DNA from: Dichotomocladium elegans
Lineage: Eukaryota > Mucoromycota > Mucoromycetes > Mucorales > Lichtheimiaceae
DNA: 64,000 nt
Reading direction: 5' to 3'
Assembly (NCBI GenBank): GCA_025716815.1
Contig: JAIXMN010000027.1
Span: forward strand, 372,001-436,000
Shown here: piece after piece, positions 30,097 to 41,430 of the stretch
Numbering within the stretch: the stretch's first letter is position 1
Layout: every line of letters starts with the position of its first letter
Position numbers and translations under genes: made by a program
The notes under the pieces: generated by a model
Told to the model about the DNA's origin: nothing
Database searches by the model: none
The model's input: the letters and a program-made list of their open reading frames with translations, nothing else

Positions 30097-32766
30097 AACT
30101 TCGATTCCCCAATGGACGACCAAGAACCGTACAATAACTACTGCCGCAATTGTGGGGGCTATGGTCACGATGAAGATATCTGCACTTCCGAGATCCCAGA
30201 TCGTTGTTACAACTGTGGAGGACATGGTCACGATGAATATGCCTGCACTTCCGAAAGAATGTCACGATGTTATAACTGTGGTAATGAATACCATTTTGCC
30301 CGGAATTGCATGTTGCCAACACTGCCAAACGCGTACCGATTTCGACCGATAGTAAAGCGACATCAACGAGAAAAACGACAAAGACACAAACATACAACAT
30401 TACAGCGACATGTTATACAACAAGATAACCAAGACACGAACACGCAATATGAAGAACTATCCGAAAATCTAATCGACATCGACATGGACGATTTTACTGC
30501 GACACAGTATGAGGGACAACTCGACGACGACGTACACCGCCTTGACAAATTATACACCCACAATGAAACCGACCTACCACTTTATGACTTGCTATGTAAT
30601 GGACGCGTGTGTGAGACCCTTTTGGACAGTGGCGCATCCGCGACATATGTGTCACCCCGTATTGTAGAAGGCTTGCCACGCACACGTGTCACTAGTCGCC
30701 AAGTCCAAACCGCCGGCGGGCACATTCTCAGTATCACAGCGAAAGTCACCTTGATGCTCGACATTGATGGCCTTATCCACCAGGTCCCTGCGTATATCCT
30801 TGACACCAAATTCGACTTAATCCTCGGCCGTGATTGGATAAAACGCATGAAGCCCGTGCCTGACTGGGAACTTGACCAGTGGCATATTGTCCATAACAGC
30901 GTAACGCATGTTTTACGTCCTAAGTACAACCGTGTCATCCCAGATCTTGCCTACCTGATTTCCAACCGCCAACTCGAGCGTTTTGAACGTGACCGTCACA
31001 TCGCTTCCATGTATCTCTGCCTTGTTCGACCAGAGGACGTTCCTTCTGGAGCATCGGAGGATGATGTTCACGTCAAGCCCTTGCTCACTGAGTATGCTGA
31101 TGTATTTCGCGACAAGCTCCCAGGACTACCGCCTCAGCGCGATGTTTACCATGTCATTGATACTGGTGATGCTGCACCCATCAGTCGACCGCCCTTCAAG
31201 ATGAGCCCTCGTGAGTTGGATGAATTGCGAAAACAACTAAAAGAGTTACTCGACCTCCGCCTCATCCGGCCATCCACATCTCCATGGGGTGCCCCTGTAC
31301 TTTTCGTCCGCAAAAAGAATGGTGATATGCGTATGTGCGTAGACTATCGTGCGATCAATCGGGTGACGCGACGAAATACACATCCGTTGCCGCGTATCGA
31401 TGAATGCCTGGAACGCCTCGGCGGAGCAAAGTATTTCTCAAGTATCGACCTCAAAAGTGGTTACCACCAAGTAAGGATTCATGAAGATGATGTACCGAAA
31501 ACCGCATTCAACACTCGATATGGATCATACGAATTCCTTGTACTTCCATTTGGTCTGACAAACGCCCCACCTACGTTCCAACGATTGATGAACTCAGTAC
31601 TGGGTGAGTATCTCGATAACTTTGCCCTCGTCTATCTCGATGACATCCTCGTATACAGCAAGACCATCGAAGAACACCACATGCACGTCCGTCAGGTTTT
31701 AGAGAAACTTCGCTCTGCAAAACTGATAGCCAACCCGAAGAAGTGCGAGTTTTACAAGACCGAGCTGGAATTTGTAGGTTATCAGATAACGTCGCGTGGT
31801 ATCCTGCCATCCCCGACAAAGGTGAAAGCAATTCAAGATTGGCCGATACCAAAGAATGTCCAGGAGGTGCGACAGTTCGTTGGTCTTGCTTCTTATTATC
31901 GACGATTTATCCGGGACTTCGCCGCCATCGCTGCTCCGCTAACAGACCTGACGAAGGGTACTGGCGCGAAACAAAGAGCGATCGAATGGACCCCTATATG
32001 TCAAGCCGCATTCGACCAACTCAAAAGCCGTCTCACAGATGCCCCGATCTTATTACCGCCCAATACGGACTTGCCTTTTGTGATCGAAACGGATGCCTCG
32101 GACCACGGCGTTGGCGCCGTTCTTCTCCAAGAGGGGGAAGATGGATTAATGCATCCCATAGCATTCGAATCTAAGAAATTATCGTCCGCTGAGCGCAACT
32201 ATCCAGCGCAAGAACGAGAGCTGCTGGGCATATTGCATGCATTACGGTCATGGCGTTGTTTCATTGAAGGCCGCTCATATACGATCTACTCCGACCATCT
32301 TCCTCTCAAGTACTTCCGAGAGAAGGGTACACCAACTCCCCGTCTGACCCGATGGATTGCTGAAATCGAATTGTACGACCCTGATATCCGCTACAAGCCT
32401 GGTGCCGAAAACAACGTGCCTGACCTGCTATCTCGCCGCGATGGTGTTACCAGTACCCCTGTCAATCACGCAATGGAGCCCGAATATCTCTATGCCGTAA
32501 AATCCTTACAAGAAACAGACTGGCCGAAATTCTATACAAAACCAGAAGACAAATGGCCGATCACATACCGCGACTTACTCCAAAAACACCGGGACAAGTT
32601 TGTTGTGCGCAACGATTGCGTATATCGTAAGGTCAAGATTGGAAAAGATATTCACGAGGTTCGGTATGTTCTCTTTGCTCGCCGCGCCGATCTAGTGCAA
32701 GAAGCCCACAAGTCCTTTGGTCACGCAGGTAATGGTACACTATACGACCTGTTACGAAAACGTTTA
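30094..32766 (+). CDS. pol: E6 fused zinc-knuckle / protease / RT / RNase H protein
   Basis: The frame starts at the PBS ATG. Residues 17-30, 37-50 and 57-70 are three tandem CX2CX4HX4C knuckles (CRNCGGYGHDEDIC, CYNCGGHGHDEYAC, CYNCGNEYHFARNC), the first two from a recent duplication of about 60 bp. A basic stretch (HQREKRQRHKH) and acidic linker follow, then protease (LLDSGASATYVS), RT with VYLDDILVYS, RNase H with ETDASDHGVGAVLL and YSDHLPLKYF, and the start of integrase to SFGHAGNGTLYDLL. There is no Gag capsid, so particles would have to come from another element. The frame breaks where cgttac has become cgtttac (about 32762-32766); the raw frame ends at 32847. Confidence 0.9.
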
Positions 32767-33850
32767 CTGGTGGCCCGATATGCGAACCGATATTGCCGAA
32801 TGGATCACCATATGCAAGGAATGTCAACTTGCCGCCAATGCAGATAAGCATGTGCATCACGCGCCAATGAAGCCTCTCGAAGTCCCCCCGCCGTTTTCTC
32901 GTTGGCATCTCGATTTTATTGGTGAGTTACCGACAACAGCAAATGGAAATCGATGGATCCTTGTTGCTGTCGACTCTGCCACCAGCTGGCCCATCGCAAG
33001 ATCAGTTCAAGATGCTACTGGCGAAGCCATTGCTAAGTTCCTGTACGAGGAGATTGTGCTGCGCTTTGGTTGCCCGGACGAAATTGTTACCGATCGAGGC
33101 GCGAATTTTATGTCACAGGTCCTCGCGCACTACACCGGCCGGATCAAGATACGACACGTTTTCACCTCGGCATTCCATCCTCGAACAAATGGCAAGGCTG
33201 AAAGAACCAACGGTATTCTGAAGCAAATGATACGCAAGTATGTCAATGGGCAGATCCATCGCTGGGACGATTTTGTAGAGCCTGCATTATTTGCAGCCCG
33301 CGTTCGCAAGCACCAGACTACGGGGATGAGCCCATTCTATATGGTTTATGGTCAAGAACCCAAGCTGCCTGGCGACCATCTTCGACCACACATTATCATT
33401 GCCGAGAAAGGCACTAACCTCACTGATGCCGACGCATCTAAGTCTCGAATCGAAGCGCTGCGTGAGCTACGCGCTGCCCGAGCTTCCGCTGAAGAACGTG
33501 TTCGTCTCAATGCTGCTCAAGACAAGGCTCGGTGGGATGCTGTGCTGAAGCCTCAAGTCTTCTCTGTGGGTGACCTTGTTCTTATGCGTCACGAAAACAA
33601 GTTTGGCCTAGAATACAACTGGAAAGGCCCATTCCGCGTACTCAAGACCAACCATGACACCGACATCTACCAGTTAGCGGATATGAACGGAAAAACTTAC
33701 AACTCGTGGGTGCACACAGATCGTCTTCGGCCCATTGCTATGCGAAATGGTACCACACCCACCGACCCATGGTATGACCCAACTGCTGCTCGCGCCGCAG
33801 AGCGTCGCCACCTTGAAGCCGCAGCTGAAGCCCGCGCACAATTGTCATAG
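32767..33850 (+). pseudogene. pol: E6 integrase, out of frame after a one-base insertion
   Basis: The frame resumes with YWWPDMRTDIAEW and includes CKECQLA (second half of the zinc finger), LDFIGELP, VTDRGANF and GKAERTNG (DDE core), then GDLVLMRHENKFGLEYNWKGPF. It stops at TAG 33848, before the conserved polypurine block and outside the LTR. The catalytic residues are present. The single inserted T is the only lesion I saw in this element. Confidence 0.88.
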
Positions 33851-33887
33851 TTGTTCGAGGACGACCAACATTCTGAGGAGGGGATAT

Positions 33888-34178
33888 TGTCGTAGCACAT
33901 ATTGCTCGACCAATCAACGTCATTCATTATTTTATCCTTTTCTGTCTTCTTCCCCAGTGAAAGCACAGCTGGTCGTAATTCCCTCTTTGGACGCATCGCC
34001 GAATGCCTTTTCTCTCTTGTCTCCATATATTATTATTAGATATCAAAATAGTATAAATATCCAAGTAGTCCCTATACAATAAAGAGCATCTATCTATCTG
34101 CAATTCTTATTCTCCCCACTGTTACTCTTACGTCGTTGCTATTGGCCACGGTGTAACCGCCAAAATATAAGCACGACA
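33888..34178 (+). repeat. E6 3' LTR (291 bp)
   Basis: Copy of 29792-30082, with two transitions. Confidence 0.93.
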
Positions 34179-34526
34179 TCGTCTTCGTAATTTGGCGGAT
34201 ACACCGTAGCCAGAGAATAGACTTTTGGAGGAACAATTAAATGTGACAGATAACTCTGAGATGATGTTTATTGTTTGGACGCTGCCTGGATATTTATATT
34301 GTTTTCTAATGCTAAGTATACTTAAGATAATACTGCACAGACGTCATGGAGAATGGATGATGTAATTAGAGATGTAGTACAACGTGCGTGATAATCCATG
34401 GCGTCATAATGCTAAAAGGTAGTAAGCCCGACATTACGTCAGGGATCGTTATGAAAATAGACTTGAGCCGGAAATTCTAATGATCGATTAAATCTGGCTA
34501 CGACAGTCGTAATCAAGAATGGCTGC

Positions 34527-34835
34527 TGTCGCAACATTACTCTTGGCGCACATGACACTTGTCATTTTCCTTTTGGTTACACATTGCTCAGCAGCAGCCT
34601 TAACGCTGTGCAACATAATTGCTGCGCTTGCTGCGCTTGCTGCGCACATCTTGTCATCGTTATCATCATGCTGCGCATGCTGCGCTTTTACACATTATAG
34701 AATAGTATAAATATCCCCTTCGACTTACATGAATAAAGGATATCTCATATTCTTATCTACTATCAGTAAAACAAGGCTATACGTCTATTCCATATTCTGG
34801 CCATTGGATTACCAGCACAGATTACGAATACGACA
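34527..34835 (+). repeat. E7 5' LTR (309 bp)
   Basis: U3 carries several ctgcgc(tt/at)g repeats (about 34624-34686); TATA-like AGTATAAATATCC near 34705 and AATAAA near 34732. Confidence 0.93.
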
Positions 34836-34837
34836 TT

Positions 34838-34849
34838 TGGTAGCTGATG
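34838..34849 (+). promoter_or_regulatory. E7 primer-binding site with embedded Gag start codon
   Basis: TGGTAGCTGATG; bases 34847-34849 start Gag. Confidence 0.85.
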
Positions 34850-35911
34850 CAAAGTTACGATTCATCAGATAACAATCCTTTCAAGAACAAAACAAGTTTC
34901 CAAGAATATCGTACGCAAGACAGTGATTCCGAAGAAGAAGAAGTTACAACGAGACAAGAACCGAGCTTTATAGACGAATCAAGTATGGACCAAAGACAAC
35001 AAGGACAAGCTAGACGAACACCTACCTTAGAGGAACAAATGTTGTTGCTCATGACGGGCATGCAGCAGCTATTACAAGGAAATCAACGCAGCAACAATTT
35101 CACAAGGCCGAAGCTCCCTGAACCAGACGCTTACCAGGGTGACCGATCACCAGGCTCCATTGAAAGCTGGATCCGTACCATGGAACGATACTTGGAACTG
35201 ACATCATTGGAGGAACATGAATGGGTAGCATTTGCTGTTATGAAGCTACGAGGAGAAGCCGAGGAATGGTGGCAACAGCGTTCAATGCTTGGACCTGAGG
35301 TATCGGCATGGGCTGATTTTCGGAAACTGATTATTGTCGAATTTCGCCCACTTAATGCAACGCAACAAGCCCGTAACAAGTTGGCTGTACTACACCAAAC
35401 TGGTACAGTTACAGATTATGTTTCCCAATTCCGTGGCGTTCGCATCCAGATCCCTTCAATGACCGACGAAGAAGCACTGGACCGCTTCACAAGAGGTTTG
35501 CAAGACGATATCCGAGCTCATGTCGTAACACGTTTTCCATCCACCAGTGAAGAAGCACAGCGTATGGCGTTGGCGTATGAAAGTGCTCGTAACATTCGCC
35601 ATGAATTGACCAATGGCCTACAAACCCGTCAAGTAAGGAATACACCAGAATACCTCCGCAGTGACGGTGTTGCTCCCATGGACCTCGATGTCATCCGCCA
35701 TCGACCCAACCAGCTAGGATGGAGGAACTATGGAGAGCAAGCCCGTTTTCGATCCAATCGGCCACCAAGGAATCTACAGGACAAGCAGTGTTACACTTGT
35801 GGCGGTATGGGTCATGTTGCTCATATGTGTCCTTCGCAACCATTGTCTTGTGCTTCGGTTCGTGGACGTCAGCAAAGCGGTGATTTAAAAGGCCAAGCGT
35901 GGAAGGAGTGA
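34847..35911 (+). CDS. gag: E7 Gag
   Basis: A 354-residue intact Gag starting at the PBS ATG. It opens with a Ser/Asp-rich arm (DSSDNNPFKNKTSFQEYRTQ, then an acidic DSDSEEEE run), a coiled Met/Gln segment (EEQMLLLMTGMQQLLQ), the capsid-like domain (SIESWIRTMERYLE .. AEEWWQQRSM .. ADFRKLIIVEFRPLN .. TDYVSQFRGVRIQIPSM) and a zinc knuckle CYTCGGMGHVAHMC. It ends TGA at 35909, after the slippery site. Similarity of its N-terminal arm to the part of E2 gag lying before E2's later ATG supports the PBS ATG as the true Gag start in the group. Confidence 0.92.
   Translation: MQSYDSSDNNPFKNKTSFQEYRTQDSDSEEEEVTTRQEPSFIDESSMDQRQQGQARRTPTLEEQMLLLMTGMQQLLQGNQRSNNFTRPKLPEPDAYQGDRSPGSIESWIRTMERYLELTSLEEHEWVAFAVMKLRGEAEEWWQQRSMLGPEVSAWADFRKLIIVEFRPLNATQQARNKLAVLHQTGTVTDYVSQFRGVRIQIPSMTDEEALDRFTRGLQDDIRAHVVTRFPSTSEEAQRMALAYESARNIRHELTNGLQTRQVRNTPEYLRSDGVAPMDLDVIRHRPNQLGWRNYGEQARFRSNRPPRNLQDKQCYTCGGMGHVAHMCPSQPLSCASVRGRQQSGDLKGQAWKE
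35884..35890 (+). promoter_or_regulatory. E7 -1 frameshift site T TTA AAA
   Basis: Gag frame GAT TTA AAA GGC; the -1 frame reads TTT AAA AGG and opens pol. Confidence 0.82.
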
Positions 35912-37841
35912 AGGGATCCTCACCACGCTCTAAACAATCCCTTCATGTGATGCAACAAGTCTCATCATCCCCTCAAGTTCTGGAAGCCAACCTTATTGAC
36001 TTGGACATTACCGAAACTACCGAACAGCATGATTCCCAGGAAGTATCGCCATCCAAGGACAACAGCCTATATGACAATAAGATCTGTCAGGATCACGCCT
36101 ACATTGATTCACTGTATTCAATAAAGGAAACTGAATTGCCTCTGTACCCTATTGTTTGCAATGGTGTCATTGTGAGTGCCCTGATTGATAGTGGTGCTAC
36201 TGGTTCATATGTCGCTCCCCATATCATCGCAGATCAAGTCTCGACGAAGGTACCAAGTCGTGTTGTCGAAACTGCGGGTGGCCATATGCTATCTATCGAC
36301 AAGCAGGTGACCTTGGCATTGGACATTGCGGGATACAAGCACAGTGTCGATGCCTTTGTGCTGGATACCAAATTTGACGTTATTCTCGGACGCGACTGGT
36401 TGAAAGCGGTGAATCCAACACCGGCATGGGATATTGACACTTGGCAGATCAACAAGAACGGTCAGCAGTACCTGCTACGTCCCAAGCATGAACGCACCAT
36501 CCCCGAATTGGCCTACTTACTTTCTGATCGACAAGTTCAACGACATACGCGCCAAAAGCTCGTTTCAGAATTGTATCTTTGCTTCGTCAAATCTTCTGAT
36601 GATGTTGCAAACAACGATTCTGTACAAGCATTACTCAATGAGTACAAGGACGTGTTTCAGGACAAGTTACCTGGCTTACCTCGCGAACGTGAGGTTGCCC
36701 ATATCATTGACACTGGAGACGCTGAACCAATTAATCGCCCACCTTTCAAGATGAGCCCTTTGGAGTTGGATGAATTACGTAAACAGTTGAAGGAGTTGCT
36801 GGACTTGCGCTTAATTCGCCCCAGCACTTCACCTTGGGGTGCACCGGTCCTTTTCGTACGCAAGAAATCTGGCGAGTTACGTATGTGTATTGATTACCGC
36901 GCCATCAATCAAGTCACTAGACGCCATGGTCATCCCTTGCCGCGTATCGATGAATGTCTAGAACGCCTTAGTGGTGCCCAATTCTTCACAAGCCTTGATT
37001 TGAAAAGCGGATACCATCAGTTACGTATCCGTGATCAAGATGTCCCCAAAACGGCCTTCAATACACGCTATGGTTCCTTCGAATGGCTGGTGGTTCCCTT
37101 TGGTCTTCGTAATTCACCAGCGTTGTTCCAGTCCACTATGAATCGAGTACTCCACGATTTCCTCGATGATTTTGTCATGGTGTATCTTGATGATATTCTG
37201 ATCTATAGCAAGACCAAAACCGATCATGAGGTGCATGTTCGCAAGGTATTGGCCCGTTTAAGGGAGGAGGAGTTGATCGCCAATATTCGCAAATGCGAAT
37301 TCTTCAAGACCGAGTTGGAGTTTTTGGGCTTTCGAGTATCTGGTGCAGGCACATTGCCTTCAACAAGCAAGATCAAGGCGATTCAAGATTGGCCTGTACC
37401 CACCAACGTGCAAGAAGTAAGACAATTTATCGGTCTGGCATCCCATTATCGACAGTTCATACGCGACTTTGCCGCATTGGCGTCCCCATTAACCGACTTG
37501 ACAAGGGGTACAGGAGCGAAGAAGAGAAAAATTATTTGGTCTGACGAGTGCCAACGCGCTTTTGAGGAAATCAAGTCCCGACTTTCTCAGGCTCCCATCT
37601 TAGTGCCACCTGATCCTCACAAGCCGTACATCATCGAGACTGATGCTTGTGACTATGGTGTGGGTGCAGTACTTTTGCAAGAGGGACCAGATGGCGTTCG
37701 ACACCCGATTGCATTTGAATCTAAGAAACTGTCACCAGAAGAAAGGTCTTATCCGGCTCAAGAAAGGGAGATGCTCTCAATTATTCATGCATTACGGACT
37801 TGGCGATGTTTCATTGAAGGACGACAGTATACAGTTTTTTT
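35891..37841 (+). CDS. pol: E7 Pol part 1: protease, RT, most of RNase H
   Basis: Open from the slippery site. Protease shows ALIDSGATGSYVAP, RT DLRLIRPSTSPWGAP and VYLDDILIYS, RNase H ETDACDYGVGAVLL (Ala-Cys where the others have Ala-Ser) and HALRTWRCFIEGRQY. The frame is lost at a run of seven T (37835-37841) where the related elements need six; the wrong frame ends at 37920. The right frame resumes at SDHNPLKYFRTQ. RT box residues are intact. Confidence 0.9.
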
Positions 37842-39379
37842 CGGATCACAACCCACTCAAGTATTTCCGAACTCAAGCCAAGCCAACACCTCGTCTCACT
37901 CGTTGGATAGTGGAAATTGAGTTGTATGACCCCACTATCGTATACAAACCTGGCAAGGAAAATTGTGTTCCAGACTTGCTTTCAAGGCGCGATGGTCCCG
38001 AATGCACCAGTAATGAAGCCAGCATGGATCCGCAATACTTGTATGCCGTCAAGTCTATCCAGGAATCCGATTGGCCAAAATTCTATGCGTCACCTGAAGA
38101 CCAATGGCCGGCGACATATAAAGACCTTCTTATCAAGCACAAGGACAAGTTCATTACTCGTGACCAACAAGTATTCCGCATGGTGCGTACGGGCGACAAG
38201 ACGGAAGAACGACGTTACGTGCTGTTTGCAAGAAGAGCTGACCTTGTGAAAGATTTTCACCAATCACTGGGTCACGCAGGCAAGCTGACCGTCGTGGATC
38301 ACATGGTGAAACGTTGGTGGTGGCCAAATATGCGCACGGACATTCAAGATTGGCTGGCTTCTTGCAAGGAGTGTCAATTAGCAGCTAATGCTAACCGCAA
38401 AACCCATCATGCACCTATGATACCATTGGAAGTCCCTAAGCCTTTTTCACGTTGGCATTTAGATTTCATCGGCGAACTTCCTACAACCAAGAAAGGTAAT
38501 CGCTGGCTCCTTGTGGCAGTCGATTATGCCACCAATTGGTGTTGCGCTCGCGCACTCCCCACAGGAAACAGTGAAGCTATTGCCGATTTTATTTACGAAG
38601 AATTGGTGTTACCATTTGGCTGTATGAACGAGATCTTGACAGATCGCGGTACCAACTTTTCGTCGCACGTCTTGGCCAACTACCTGGGTCGCCTCAAAGT
38701 GAAACACAAGTTCACATCAGCTTATCATCCAAGGACCAATGCCAAAGCCGAACGTACCAACGGTATTCTCAAGCAAACCATCCGCAAGCTCGTAAATGGC
38801 CAAATCCATCGTTGGGACGAGTTTATCGAACCTGCTGTTTTCTCTTGTCGAGTACACAAACACCGCACCACGGGTTATAGTCCTTATTTCCTCGTTTACG
38901 GTCAAGAACCACAACTTCCAGGAGACTATATGCGACCGTTTTTATTCGCATCCCTTGATGATTCCGATACCACTATAGAACAAGCTACACAAGGCCGAGT
39001 ACCCATGGTCCGTGAATTACGCAAGGCTCGCGCTATTGCCAAACAACGACTCAAGGATAATGCTGCAAGCGACAAAGCTCGTTGGGATGCACTGATGAAA
39101 CCTCAAGTTTTTGCTGTTGGCGACCATGTTCTTTTACGTCACGAAAATAAGTTCAGCCTTGAATATAACTGGAAGGGCCCCTATCGCGTACTTGCTCGTA
39201 ATTTGGATACTCATATTTACCAGATACAAGATATGAAAGGCAATACATACGCTTCCTGGGTACACACCGATCGCCTTCGCCCAATTCACACGAAATCTTC
39301 TATCGAAGACAACACACCTTGGTACGATCCAACTACATCTCGCGCTGAAACTCGCCAAGCCCTCGCTTCGGATGTCTAA
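37842..39379 (+). pseudogene. pol: E7 Pol part 2: end of RNase H and integrase, out of frame by one base
   Basis: It continues with SDHNPLKYFRTQAKPTPRL, the RNase H end (VPDLLSRRDGPEC), then integrase: ARRADLVKDFHQSLGHAG..CKECQLA, LDFIGELP, LTDRGTNF, AKAERTNG and GDHVLLRHENKFSLEYNWKGPY. It ends TAA at 39377. All catalytic residues are visible; only the T-run insertion separates it from part 1. With identical LTRs the mutation is very recent or an error. Confidence 0.9.
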
Positions 39380-39455
39380 TAGCCTATGTTCTCTCCCGCC
39401 TGGCTCTATTCCTTTCTTCTTGTCGAGGGCGACACATTTTCTGGAGAGGGGGTAT

Positions 39456-39764
39456 TGTCGCAACATTACTCTTGGCGCACATGACACTTGTCATTTTCCT
39501 TTTGGTTACACATTGCTCAGCAGCAGCCTTAACGCTGTGCAACATAATTGCTGCGCTTGCTGCGCTTGCTGCGCACATCTTGTCATCGTTATCATCATGC
39601 TGCGCATGCTGCGCTTTTACACATTATAGAATAGTATAAATATCCCCTTCGACTTACATGAATAAAGGATATCTCATATTCTTATCTACTATCAGTAAAA
39701 CAAGGCTATACGTCTATTCCATATTCTGGCCATTGGATTACCAGCACAGATTACGAATACGACA
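39456..39764 (+). repeat. E7 3' LTR (309 bp)
   Basis: Copy of 34527-34835, identical as read. Confidence 0.93.
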
Positions 39765-39768
39765 CTGC

Positions 39769-40022
39769 AAAGCAAGGCCAGGACAACAAATGATAGAAGA
39801 TGACTTTTTGCGAGAGATGAAGATGATGGTTTATTTTAGAATACAACATGTTCTTATATATGTGCGGGAGATGTAGATTCTAGAAACGAAGGGAAAGGGA
39901 AAGTGATGGAAAGCTGTGACTGTGTGTGATGTGTAAAGGAATATCAAGGAAAAAGGAATGTCGTGGAATCATGGATCAGGATCATGTGATCTCGTCAAAA
40001 GGATAAAGAAGTATAGCCGACA
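39769..40022 (-). repeat. E8 3' LTR, main part
   Basis: Last 254 of 276 bp. The first 22 bp are 8373-8377 and 34510-34526, cut off by LTR-X and E7. PPT follows (ggaagggggtat on the minus strand). Confidence 0.88.
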
Positions 40023-40038
40023 ATACCCCCTTCCGAGA

Positions 40039-41430
40039 TTATTGGTTGTCCTCGATCCAATCGTGTTTGGCGTTAGGGCGAGAAAAAGATGGTTGATGAC
40101 GATTATTGGCATGGCTTGCAGTGGGATCATACCATGGTTGAGAAGGTTTTGAAGATGTGTTGACAGACTTGAGGCGATCAGTGTGCACCCATGAATCATA
40201 TGGCTTATTCCACATATCAACCAACTTGTAGGTATCGGTGTTATGATTACAAGCAACCACGCGATAGGGGCCTTTCCAATTGAGTTCCAGATTAACACGA
40301 TTTTCATGCCGCATTAGCACTAAGTCGCCAACTTTGTATACATGATGCTGCATATGGAAGTCCCAGCGGTCCTTGTCAGCTTGACGATCTTTAGATGTAC
40401 GATCCTTGGCAATGGCACGAGCGTCACGCAAACGTTGAAGTGTTGGTAAACGGGCTTCTTTGAGAGATTCTGAGCTTGTGTCGGAAAGGTCACGAACAAT
40501 AAACGGCTTCAGAGGATCACCAGGGAGCACTGGGTCTTGGCCATACACCATGTAGAAAGGACTCATCTCGGTTGTGCGATGTTTGCGAATGCGAGCAGCA
40601 AAAAGAGCAGTATCCAGATATTGGACCCAATGGTTGACAGCACCATTGACATATTTACGAAGCATCTGTTTCAGTATGCCATTGGTTCGTTCACATTTGC
40701 CATTCGAACGTGGATGATATGCGGAGGTGAGAACATGTCGAAGCTTTATGCGAGCAATATAATTGGCGAGGACCTTGGACTGGAAATTTTCACCACGATC
40801 AGTAACAATCTCATGTGGACATCCAAAACGCATCACAATTTCCTCATAAAGGAAATTAGCAATGGCTTCTCCAGTAGCTTCAGGAACAGCTCTTGCGATC
40901 GGCCAACTTGTTGCATAATCCACTGCCACCAAGATCCATCGGTTGCCTTTGGGTGTTGTAGGAAGCTCGCCAATGAAATCCAAGTGCCATCGTGAGAATG
41001 GTGGTGGTACATCAGTCAGGTGCATGGGCGCATGATGCACGTCACGGTTGGCGTTTTGAGCGAGTTGACATTGAGGACACGAAGCAACCCACTCTTTTAT
41101 GTCTTGTTCCATGTTCGGCCACCAGTAATGGCGTTTGACCAAGTGGACAATGTTCTTGCCAGCAGCATGTCCAAAGCCACGATGGAAAGAGTCAACCAAA
41201 TCGGCACGAACAGCAAAACGAGCAAAACGTACTTCACGAGTAGTGTCGCCTTCCTTCACCAATCTGAATACCATGTTGTCACGGACTACAAACTTGTTCT
41301 TGTGCTTGTTCAACAAATTGCGCAGCATTTCGGGACGCCGTTCTTCAGGGAATGCGTAGAACTTGGGCCAGTCTGATTCTTGCACCGAAGTTACTGTGTA
41401 GAGGTAAGCCGGCTCCATATCAGCACTTGT
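40039..41430 (-). CDS. pol: E8 integrase (pol 3' part, cut by E9)
   Basis: The frame begins at the E9 TSD with TSADMEPAYLYTVTSVQESDWP and is the in-phase continuation of 47195-49335. It has the zinc finger (GFGHAAGKN..CPQCQLA), LDFIGELP, VTDRGENF (Glu where relatives have Ala), GKCERTNG and the C-terminal GDLVLMRHENRVNLELNWKGPY domain, ending KHDWIEDNQ. A longer ORF up to 41505 reads into the E9 LTR and is not real. No lesion apart from E9 was found. Confidence 0.9.
   Translation of the reverse strand, partial: TSADMEPAYLYTVTSVQESDWPKFYAFPEERRPEMLRNLLNKHKNKFVVRDNMVFRLVKEGDTTREVRFARFAVRADLVDSFHRGFGHAAGKNIVHLVKRHYWWPNMEQDIKEWVASCPQCQLAQNANRDVHHAPMHLTDVPPPFSRWHLDFIGELPTTPKGNRWILVAVDYATSWPIARAVPEATGEAIANFLYEEIVMRFGCPHEIVTDRGENFQSKVLANYIARIKLRHVLTSAYHPRSNGKCERTNGILKQMLRKYVNGAVNHWVQYLDTALFAARIRKHRTTEMSPFYMVYGQDPVLPGDPLKPFIVRDLSDTSSESLKEARLPTLQRLRDARAIAKDRTSKDRQADKDRWDFHMQHHVYKVGDLVLMRHENRVNLELNWKGPYRVVACNHNTDTYKLVDMWNKPYDSWVHTDRLKSVNTSSKPSQPWYDPTASHANNRHQPSFSRPNAKHDWIEDNQ

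Larger units (their letters stand above)
29792..34178 (+). mobile_element. E6: Ty3/gypsy element without a capsid domain, 4.4 kb
   Basis: 291-bp LTRs (29792-30082, 33888-34178) with two differences; TSD tcgt (29788-29791, 34179-34182). The PBS TGGTAGCTGATG (30085-30096) contains the start codon of a single frame that begins with three zinc knuckles and runs straight into protease and RT. No capsid sequence and no Gag/Pol frameshift exist. A one-base insertion at about 32762-32766 splits integrase off. The PBS and 3' polypurine region match those of E2, E3, E5, E7 and E8. Confidence 0.93.
8378..34505 (-). repeat. LTR-X: solo LTR (329 bp) split by E5 and E6
   Basis: The pieces are tg (8378-8379), tcgt (29788-29791) and 34183-34505, which join to an LTR running TGTCGTCTTCG..CTACGACA. 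A perfect 4-bp TSD, gtcg, lies at 8374-8377 and 34506-34509. On the minus strand it has an AATAAA signal (about 34267) and a TATA-like box (about 34291). No internal region is attached, so it is a solo LTR left by LTR-LTR recombination. It sits 5 bp inside the E8 left LTR. The 323-bp stretch 34183-34505 holds nothing else. Confidence 0.82.
34527..39764 (+). mobile_element. E7: Ty3/gypsy element, 5.2 kb
   Basis: 309-bp LTRs (34527-34835, 39456-39764) with no difference seen; TSD ctgc (34523-34526, 39765-39768). PBS TGGTAGCTGATG at 34838-34849 holds the Gag ATG. Gag is intact; pol has one extra T in a T run (37835-37841). It inserted 22 bp inside the E8 left LTR. Confidence 0.93.

Noticed and set aside
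34620..39610. The ctgcgc repeats as a CRISPR or satellite array
   Set aside because: Too short and irregular, and present only in the two E7 LTRs.
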